A stretch of 62,000 bases of DNA from the NCBI GenBank assembly GCA_009746045.1, contig RPFO01000027.1, forward strand, positions 67,501 through 129,500. The letters run 5' to 3'. The translations under genes and the position numbers were made by a program. This DNA comes from Mesostigma viride. Lineage: Eukaryota > Streptophyta > Mesostigmatophyceae > Mesostigmatales > Mesostigmataceae. A model generated the notes under the pieces. The model saw nothing but the letters and a program-made list of their open reading frames with translations, had not been told where the DNA came from and did no database searches. How positions within the stretch are numbered: position 1 is the stretch's first letter; the number at the start of each line of letters is the position of its first letter. Shown piece after piece: positions 38,158 through 48,500 of the stretch.

Positions 38158-39320
38158 TGCAGCGTCAGGCTTTAAAACACTTCTGTCTACTACCAAAAGT
38201 GACCGCCATCAGCCATGAGATCGGCAATACAGCACCCACCGTGGCTAGCTACTATCGCGCAAGCGCAGTTCCGACTCCGAATTGCCCGTTTAACTGCAAA
38301 GAAGCCCAATATGATTATGGATTCAGCTGCACTGCATTACGAGTCTCATAGGCCGGCGTCGGATAATTCCTAGGATAATTCATGATGAATGGCCCATATG
38401 ATGTCATACTAATGATATCATAATTAATTGTGACGCCAGACGCCATGATCAATTCTGCGCACTTCAGCAAGGTCTTTACGCTGAGCCAGCGAGCAACCGA
38501 TTAATCTTCAGTCAGCCCAGGCTCAGCCTGTATATGCCAGAGCAACATAGAGAGGTGTTTATGCTTGCGCGCGCCTGGACCAACGGTCACCACCGTCGCG
38601 CCGTGGTGATCCCAAGCGTCCCGGACGTCAAGCCGCGCCAAGGCTCCCGCCAAAATCCCCCTCTGTCAGCGCGCCAGGTTGCACCGGCCTCGCGCCACTG
38701 CTGCCAGCCTAAAACTTCGGCCCGCAACCATGCAAGTTCCCCAGGCAGAATTTCCTGCCAAACGTCAGTCGTATGACACTACATATGACCAACGTTAATG
38801 ACACTTAGCGATGGCGTATTTCAGCCTTGGTTGGCTGCCCTGCAAGCTGCAGGATGCCTGACACGTTTTTTTCCACTTTAATGGCATTGCCTTATTAATT
38901 TAAATGCATTTACCGAAGGAAGAGGAGATTGGCAGCAAAGGGTGGATGTCAGCCAATGCAGCGATGTCATGAAACCCAAACATGGCGTAGTCATGTACCG
39001 ACTTGCAGCTAGGCTGACAACTGCTTGAACCTTCCACTGGCACGGTGTTGTCATTCTACCGATTTGTAGCTGGGCTAGCAGCTGCTTGAACCTCAGCCTG
39101 GACGGAGATCGGTGGAAACGACGCTATAGGAGTTAATGGGACGTGCCATGTTGCTTACATTGCCATTATTGCCGTTTCCAATGCGCGACGTGAGAGGATT
39201 TGTGGCCGCAGTGCGTGGACGATGACCGCAAGTTGAGGATCGAGCGCATGTCATTGAATAAACTTGAAGTTGTGTTTGCCAAATAGGCTCTAGGCTGGAA
39301 AGCTCATTAGCAGTGGTAAG
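38158..39320. promoter_or_regulatory. Divergent intergenic region between GEN1-like gene and plus-strand gene
   Basis: 1.16 kb of mostly unique sequence separates the two divergent start codons. 38990-39100 holds two ~60-bp copies around TGCTTGAACCTTCCACTGGC and TGCTTGAACCTCAGCCTGG. An 80-codon ORF at 38534-38776 shows no family signal. Promoters for both genes should lie here; I cannot point to elements. Confidence 0.4.
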
Positions 39321-39505
39321 ATGACTTCTGACCGCATCGCCGGTGTTCCCGAGTGCGTTGAAGGCCTGGACGGAGAAGCCGTCACCTGCCGCGACCAGGC
39401 GGTGGCTGCGCTCGCCTTAAGGCGGAGCCTGGGGCCACCCGACCTCTGTTGGCTGCGGAAAATCAAGAAGGGCCCGCTGGGCGGCGACCGTGGCCCCGAT
39501 GTCGG
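39321..39505 (+). CDS. Plus-strand gene exon 1
   Basis: MTSDRIAGVPECVEGLDGEA then VTCRDQAVAALALRRSLGPP and LCWLRKIKKGPLGG; 61 codons plus two bases. Donor GTCGG|GTAGGA in phase 2, which fits exon 2 starting with one completing base. The start codon is the first ATG of the frame. Confidence 0.5.
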
Positions 39506-42500
39506 GTAGGATATGCGTGAGGCTTCAACCATGGCACGCTCATAACTGTCGTACGTGGTGCATAGTAAACATCAACGAGAGGCCAACCATGCAGTTGATG
39601 GGTTACTACTAGGGTTTGAACGCAGGACCTCTGGCATGCAATCCACTATGCCTGGTATGTGTCTCCTCAGATAGCCGCCGCGCCCGAAGACAGGCAACGA
39701 TACGCAGAAGTATGGCTGTGACGGTGCTCTGCTGTTTTAGTGCTCCACGAGCGGCTGGGCTTGATGGTTAATATTTATATATATACAATATCCCTATGCA
39801 TAGCCTTGCTGAGCAGCCACCAACATAGGCGGCATTCTTCTCGCTTATTCTTTCATCTCCTAGGCTTCGCGATAGCCACCCCTTCTGACAGGGGGTCGGA
39901 TGGGCCGAATCTAGTCTTCTCATGCCTTTCTTCTCGCTTGTTCTTCCACCTCTTCTCATGCCTTTCTTCTCGCTTGTTCTTCCACCTCTTCTCATGCCTT
40001 TCTTCTCGCTTGTTCTTCCACCTCCTCTCATGCCTTTCTTCTCGCTTGTTCTTCCACCTCTTCTCATGCCTTTCTTCTCGCTTGTTCGTCCACCTCTTCT
40101 CATGCCTTTCTTCTCGCTTGTTCTTTCACCTCTTCTCATGCCTTTCTTCTCGCTTGTTCTTCCACCTCTTCTCATGCCTTTCTTCTCGCTTGTTCTTCCA
40201 CCTCTTCTCATGCCTTTCTTCTCGCTTGGTCGTCCACCTCTTCTCATGCCTAGAATTCTTTCTTAATGTTAGTTCCACGCCGTGCTATATGCACCCCAGG
40301 CATCGCAGTAACCGTAACCCCAGGCATCGTAACAACCATAAACCCAGGCATAGTATTAACCCTAACCCCAGGCATCGTAGTAACCCTAACCCCAGGCATC
40401 GTAGTAACCCAACCCCAGGCATCGTAGTAACCCCAACCCCAGGCATCGTAGTAACCCTAACCCCAGGCATCGTAGTAACCCCAACCCCAGGCATCGTAGT
40501 AACCCTAACCCCCGGCATCGTAGTACCCCAACCCCAGGCATCGTAGTACCCCAACCCCAGGCATCGTAGTAGCCCCACCCCCATGCATAGCTGAATACCA
40601 AATCGTTCTGATTTTCTCTTCTCTCATTCTTTTCTCTTCTCTTCCTTCCTTGTCGTGCGTACCCTCCCCATGCACATCTACGATGATCCCTACCGTCAGC
40701 CCTCATGTCTTCTAGTCCCTTATTAGATCTCTGATTGGTTCCTTGCGGTTGCGTACCCTCCCCACGTCGGCCGTGCAGGTACTATCACTGGGTGCTGGGC
40801 GTGGACACGAGCAGCAGCGCAGGTATCGCCGCCTACTTCTCGCAGGTAGGAAAGCACTGGGTGCTAGGGGCGCTAGAATACGTACCTATCTTCGTTGGTG
40901 GGGTCTCGCAGGTAGGAAAGCACTGGGAGCTAGGGGCGCTAGAATACATACATGTCTTCGTTGGTGGGGTCTCGCAGGTAGGAAAGCACTGGGCGCTAGG
41001 GGCGCTAGAATACGTACCTATCTTCGTTGGTGGGGTCTCGCTGGTAGGAAAGCACTGGGTGCTAGGGGCGCTAGAATACACATCGATACGGGGCGCATAC
41101 GTACCTATCTCGTTGGTGGGGTCACGCGTGCCGGGCGTTTTTTTTAGGGTAGCTACTTCTCGCAGGTATGAAACACTGGGTACTTGTAAGTACTTGTAAG
41201 TATCACTAGGGACCCTGCTAGCTGCGAAAGCGAAACCTGCCGGTACCGAATACGCATGACTCATGGCACCAGCGTACGGCACCAGCGCACGGCACCAGCG
41301 TACGGCACCAGCTTATGGGACGGGATGCGCAGGACTGGTTTGAAAACATTTGGCGCTGGAACGTGTTGTGTTGTGTTGTAGCATGAGAACACGTGCTTGT
41401 TGGCGCTGGACCGTGTTGTGTTGTGTTGTAGCATGAGAACACGTGCTTGTTGGCGCTGGAACGTGTTGTGTTGTGGCATGAGAACACGTGCTTGTTGGCG
41501 CTGGAACGTGTTGTGTTGTGATGTGGCATGAGAACACGTGCTTGTTGGCGCTGGAACGTGTTGTGTTGTGGCATGAGAACACGTGCTTGTTGGCGCTGGA
41601 CCGTGTTGTGTTGTGTTGTAGCATGAGAACACGTGCTTGTTGGCGCTGGAACGTGTTGTGTTGTGGCATGAGAACACGTGCTTGTTGGCGCTGGAACGTG
41701 TTGTGTTGTGGCATGAGAACACGTGCTTGTTGGCGCTGGAACGTGTTGTGATGTGGCATGAGAACACGTGCTTGTTGGCGCTGGAACGTGTTGTGTTGTG
41801 GCATGAGAACACGTGCTTGTTGGCGCTGGAACGTGTTGTGTTGTGTTGTAGCATGAGAACACGTGCTTGTTGGCGCTGGAACGTGTTGTGATGTGGCATG
41901 AGAACACGTGCTTGTTGGCGCTGGAACGTGTTGTGATGTGGCATGAGAACACGTGCTTGTTGGCGCTGGAACGTGTTGTGGTGTGGCATGAGAACACGTG
42001 CTTGTTGGCGCTGGAACGTGTTGTGTTGTGTTGTGGCATGAGAACACGTGCTTGTTGGCGCTGGAACGTGTTGTGTTGTGGTGTAGCATGAGAACACGTG
42101 CTTGTTGGCGCTGGAACGTGTTGTGATGTGTTGTGGCATGAGAACACGTGCTTGTTGGCGCTGGAACGTGTTGTGATGTGGCATGAGAACACGTGCTTGT
42201 TGGCGCTGGAACGTGTTGTGTTGTGATGTGGCATGAGAACACGTGCTTGTTGGCGCTGGAACGTGTTGTGTTGTGTTGTGGCATGAGAACACGTGCTTGT
42301 TGGCGCTGGAACGTGTTGTGTTGTGATGTGGCATGAGAACACGTGCTTGTTGGCGCTGGAACGTGTTGTGTTGTGATGTGGCATGAGAACACGTGCTTGT
42401 TGGCGCTGGAACGTGTTGTGATGTGTTGTGGCATGAGAACACGTGCTTGTTGGCGCTGGAACGTGTTGTGTTGTGGCATGAGAACACGTGCTTGTTGGCG

Positions 42501-45500
42501 CTGGAACGTGTTGTGTTGTGATGTGGCATGAGAACACGTGCTTGTTGGCGCTGGAACGTGTTGTGTTGTGTTGTGGCATGAGAACACGTGCTTGTTGGCG
42601 CTGGAACGTGTTGTGTTGTGATGTGGCATGAGAACACGTGCTTGTTGGCGCTGGAACGTGTTGTGATGTGTTGTGGCATGAGAACACGTGCTTGTTGGCG
42701 CTGGAACGTGTTGTGTTGTGGCATGAGAACACGTGCTTGTTGGCGCTGGAACGTGTTGTGTTGTGTTGTGGCATGAGAACACGTGCTTGTTGGCGCTGGA
42801 ACGTGTTGTGATGTGTTGTGGCATGAGAACACGTGCTTGTTGGCGCTGGACCGTGTTGTGTTGTGATGTGGCATGAGAACACGTGCTTGTTGGCGCTGGA
42901 ACGTGTTGTGTTGTGATGTGGCATGAGAACACGTGCTTGTTGGCGCTGGAACGTGTTGTGTTGTGTTGTGGCATGAGAACACGTGCTTGTTGGCGCTGGA
43001 ACGTGTTGTGTTGTGTTGTGGCATGAGAACACGTGCTTGTTGGCGCTGGAACGTGTTGTGTTGTGGCATGAGAACACGTGCTTGTTGGCGCTGGAACGTG
43101 TTGTGTTGTGATGTGGCATGAGAACACGTGCTTGTTGGCGCTGGAACGTGTTGTGTTGTGTTGTGGCATGAGAACACGTGCTTGTTGGCGCTGGAACGTG
43201 TTGTGTTGTGATGTGGCATGAGAACACGTGCTTGTTGGCGCTGGAACGTGTTGTGATGTGTTGTGGCATGAGAACACGTGCTTGTTGGCGCTGGAACGTG
43301 TTGTGTTGTGGCATGAGAACACGTGCTTGTTGGCGCTGGAACGTGTTGTGTTGTGTTGTGGCATGAGAACACGTGCTTGTTGGCGCTGGAACGTGTTGTG
43401 ATGTGTTGTGGCATGAGAACACGTGCTTGTTGGCGCTGGACCGTGTTGTGTTGTGATGTGGCATGAGAACACGTGCTTGTTGGCGCTGGAACGTGTTGTG
43501 TTGTGATGTGGCATGAGAACACGTGCTTGTTGGCGCTGGAACGTGTTGTGTTGTGTTGTGGCATGAGAACACGTGCTTGTTGGCGCTGGAACGTGTTGTG
43601 TTGTGGCATGAGAACACGTGCTTGTTGGCGCTGGAACGTGTTGTGTTGTGGCATGAGAACACGTGCTTGTTGGCGCTGGAACGTGTTGTGATGTGGCATG
43701 AGAACACGTGCTTGTTGGCGCTGGAACGTGTTGTGGTGTGGCATGAGAACACGTGCTTGTTGGCGCTGGAACGTGTTGTGTTGTGGCATGAGAACACGTG
43801 CTTGTTGGCGCTGGAACGTGTTGTGTTGTGATGTGGCATGAGAACACGTGCTTGTTGGCGCTGGAACGTGTTGTGATGTGTTGTGGCATGAGAACACGTG
43901 CTTGTTGGCGCTGGAACGTGTTGTGTTGTGGCATGAGAACACGTGCTTGTTGGCGCTGGAACGTGTTGTGTTGTGTTGTGGCATGAGAACACGTGCTTGT
44001 TGGCGCTGGAACGTGTTGTGATGTGTTGTGGCATGAGAACACGTGCTTGTTGGCGCTGGAACGTGTTGTGTTGTGATGTGGCATGAGAACACGTGCTTGT
44101 TGGCGCTGGAACGTGTTGTGTTGTGTTGTGGCATGAGAACACGTGCTTGTTGGCGCTGGAACGTGTTGTGATGTGGCATGAGAACACGTGCTTGTTGGCG
44201 CTGGAACGTGTTGTGATGTGGCATGAGAACACGTGCTTGTTGGCGCTGGAACGTGTTGTGTTGTGATGTGGCATGAGAACACGTGCTTGTTGGCGCTGGA
44301 ACGTGTTGTGTTGTGGCATGAGAACACGTGCTTGTTGGCGCTGGAACGTGTTGTGTTGTGGCATGAGAACACGTGCTTGTTGGCGCTGGAACGTGTTGTG
44401 TTGTGATGTGGCATGAGAACACGTGCTTGTTGGCGCTGGAACGTGTTGTGTTGTGTTGTGGCATGAGAACACGTGCTTGTTGGCGCTGGAACGTGTTGTG
44501 ATGTGGCATGAGAACACGTGCTTGTTGGCGCTGGAACGTGTTGTGTTGTGGCATGAGAACACGTGCTTGTGGGCGCTGGAACGTGTTGTGATGTGTTGTG
44601 GCATGAGAACACGTGCTTGTTGGCGCTGGAACGTGTTGTGATGTGTTGTGGCATGAGAACACGTGCTTGTTGGCGCTGGAACGTGTTGTGTTGTGATGTG
44701 GCATGAGAACACGTGCTTGTTGGCGCTGGAACGTGTTGTGTTGTGTTGTGGCATGAGAACACGTGCTTGTTGGCGCTGGAACGTGTTGTGATGTGGCATG
44801 AGAACACGTGCTTGTTGGCGCTGGAACGTGTTGTGATGTGTTGTGGCATGAGAACACGTGCTTGTTGGCGCTGGAACGTGTTGTGTTGTGTTGTGGCATG
44901 AGAACACGTGCTTGTTGGCGCTGGAACGTGTTGTGTTGTGTTGTGGCATGAGAACACGTGCTTGTTGGCGCTGGAACGTGTTGTGATGTGTTGTGGCATG
45001 AGAACACGTGCTTGTTGGCGCTGGAACGTGTTGTGTTGTGATGTAGCATGAGAACACGTGCTTGTTGGCGCTGGAACGTGTTGTGATGTGATGTGGCATG
45101 AGAACACGTGCTTGTTGGCGCTGGAACGTGTTGTGTTGTGTTGTGGCATGAGAACACGTGCTTGTTGGCGCTGGAACGTGTTGTGATGTGATGTGGCATG
45201 AGAACACGTGCTTGTTGGCGCTGGAACGTGTTGTGTTGTGATGTGGCATGAGAACACGTGCTTGTTGGCGCTGGAACGTGTTGTGATGTGGCATGAGAAC
45301 ACGTGCTTGTTGGCGCTGGAACGTGTTGTGATGTGGCATGAGAACACGTGCTTGTTGGCGCTGGAACGTGTTGTGGTGTGGCATGAGAACACGTGCTTGT
45401 TGGCGCTGGAACGTGTTGTGATGTGATGTGGCATGAGAACACGTGCTTGTTGGCGCTGGAACGTGTTGTGTTGTGGCATGAGAACACGTGCTTGTTGGCG

Positions 45501-48500
45501 CTGGAACGTGTTGTGTTGTGGCATGAGAACACGTGCTTGTTGGCGCTGGAACGTGTTGTGTTGTGTTGTGGCATGAGAACACGTGCTTGTTGGCGCTGGA
45601 ACGTGTTGTGTTGTGTTGTGGCATGAGAACACGTGCTTGTTGGCGCTGGAACGTGTTGTGTTGTGATGTGGCATGAGAACACGTGCTTGTTGGCGCTGGA
45701 ACGTGTTGTGATGTGGCATGAGAACACGTGCTTGTTGGCGCTGGAACGTGTTGTGTTGTGGCATGAGAACACGTGCTTGTTGGCGCTGGAACGTGTTGTG
45801 TTGTGGCATGAGAACACGTGCTTGTTGGCGCTGGAACGTGTTGTGTTGTGGCATGAGAACACGTGCTTGTTGGCGCTGGAACGTGTTGTGATGTGGCATG
45901 AGAACACGTGCTTGTTGGCGCTGGAACGTGTTGTGATGTGGCATGAGAACACGTGCTTGTTGGCGCTGGAACGTGTTGTGATGTGGCATGAGAACACGTG
46001 CTTGTTGGCGCTGGAACGTGTTGTGGTGTGTTGTGGCATGAGAACACGTGCTTGTTGGCGCTGGAACGTGTTGTGATGTGGCATGAGAACACGTGCTTGT
46101 TGGCGCTGGAACGTGTTGTGGTGTGGCATGAGAACACGTGCTTGTTGGCGCTGGAACGTGTTGTGTTGTGGCATGAGAACACGTGCTTGTTGGCGCTGGA
46201 ACGTGTTGTGTTGTGGCATGAGAACACGTGCTTGTTGGCGCTGGAACGTGTTGTGATGTGGCATGAGAACACGTGCTTGTTGGCGCTGGAACGTGTTGTG
46301 TTGTGTTGTGGCATGAGAACACGTGCTTGTTGGCGCTGGAACGTGTTGTGATGTGGCATGAGAACACGTGCTTGTTGGCGCTGGAACGTGTTGTGGTGTG
46401 GCATGAGAACACGTGCTTGTTGGCGCTGGAACGTGTTGTGGTGTGGCATGAGAACACGTGCTTGTTGGCGCTGGAACGTGTTGTGTTGTGGCATGAGAAC
46501 ACGTGCTTGTTGGCGCTGGAACGTGTTGTGATGTGGCATGAGAACACGTGCTTGTTGGCGCTGGAACGTGTTGTGTTGTGGCATGAGAACACGTGCTTGT
46601 TGGCGCTGGAACGTGTTGTGTTGTGGTGTGGCATGAGAACACGTGCTTGTTGGCGCTGGAACGTGTTGTGGTGTGGCATGAGAACACGTGCTTGTTGGCG
46701 CTGGAACGTGTTGTGGTGTGGCATGAGAACACGTGCTTGTTGGCGCTGGAACGTGTTGTGTTGTGGCATGAGAACACGTGCTTGTTGGCGCTGGAACGTG
46801 TTGTGTTGTGGTGTGGCATGAGAACACGTGCTTGTTGGCGCTGGAACGTGTTGTGGTGTGGCATGAGAACACGTGCTTGTTGGCGCTGGAACGTGTTGTG
46901 ATGTGGCATGAGAACACGTGCTTGTTGGCGCTGGAACGTGTTGTGGTGTGGCATGAGAACACGTGCTTGTTGGCGCTGGAACGTGTTGTGATGTGGCATG
47001 AGAACACGTGCTTGTTGGCGCTGGAACGTGTTGTGTTGTGTTGTGGCATGAGAACACGTGCTTGTTGGCGCTGGAACGTGTTGTGGTGTGGCATGAGAAC
47101 ACGTGCTTGTTGGCGCTGGAACGTGTTGTGGTGTGGCATGAGAACACGTGCTTGTTGGCGCTGGAACGTGTTGTGTTGTGATGTGGCATGAGAACACGTG
47201 CTTGTTGGCGCTGGAACGTGTTGTGATGTGGCATGAGAACACGTGCTTGTTGGCGCTGGAACGTGTTGTGTTGTGGTGTGGCATGAGAACACGTGCTTGT
47301 TGGCGCTGGAACGTGTTGTGGTGTGGCATGAGAACACGTGCTTGTTGGCGCTGGAACGTGTTGTGATGTGGCATGAGAACACGTGCTTGTTGGCGCTGGA
47401 ACGTGTTGTGGTGTGGCATGAGAACACGTGCTTGTTGGCGCTGGAACGTGTTGTGTTGTGATGTGGCATGAGAACACGTGCTTGTTGGCGCTGGAACGTG
47501 TTGTGATGTGGCATGAGAACACGTGCTTGTTGGCGCTGGAACGTGTTGTGTTGTGATGTGGCATGAGAACACGTGCTTGTTGGCGCTGGAACGTGTTGTG
47601 GTGTGGCATGAGAACACGTGCTTGTTGGCGCTGGAACGTGTTGTGATGTGGCATGAGAACACGTGCTTGTTGGCGCTGGAACGTGTTGTGTTGTGGCATG
47701 AGAACACGTGCTTGTTGGCGCTGGAACGTGTTGTGTTGTGGCATGAGAACACGTGCTTGTTGGCGCTGGAACGTGTTGTGTTGTGGCATGAGAACACGTG
47801 CTTGTTGGCGCTGGAACGTGTTGTGTTGTGGCATGAGAACACGTGCTTGTTGGCGCTGGAACGTGTTGTGATGTGGCATGAGAACACGTGCTTGTTGGCG
47901 CTGGAACGTGTTGTGGTGTGGCATGAGAACACGTGCTTGTTGGCGCTGGAACGTGTTGTGTTGTGGTGTGGCATGAGAACACGTGCTTGTTGGCGCTGGA
48001 ACGTGTTGTGTTGTGATGTGGCATGAGAACACGTGCTTGTTGGCGCTGGAACGTGTTGTGATGTGGCATGAGAACACGTGCTTGTTGGCGCTGGAACGTG
48101 TTGTGATGTGGCATGAGAACACGTGCTTGTTGGCGCTGGAACGTGTTGTGTTGTGATGTGGCATGAGAACACGTGCTTGTTGGCGCTGGAACGTGTTGTG
48201 ATGTGGCATGAGAACACGTGCTTGTTGGCGCTGGAACGTGTTGTGTTGTGGCATGAGAACACGTGCTTGTTGGCGCTGGAACGTGTTGTGTTGTGTTGTA
48301 GCATGAGAACACGTGCTTGTTGGCGCTGGAACGTGTTGTGATGTGTTGTGGCATGAGAACACGTGCTTGTTGGCGCTGGAACGTGTTGTGATGTGGCATG
48401 AGAACACGTGCTTGTTGGCGCTGGAACGTGTTGTGATGTGGCATGAGAACACGTGCTTGTTGGCGCTGGAACGTGTTGTGTTGTGTTGTAGCATGAGAAC

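Noticed and set aside
40295-40590. Interstitial telomere repeat (CCCTAACCC)
   Set aside because: The period is 23-24 bp with a CAGGCATCGTAGTAA segment; CCCTAA occurs only once per unit and often mutated.
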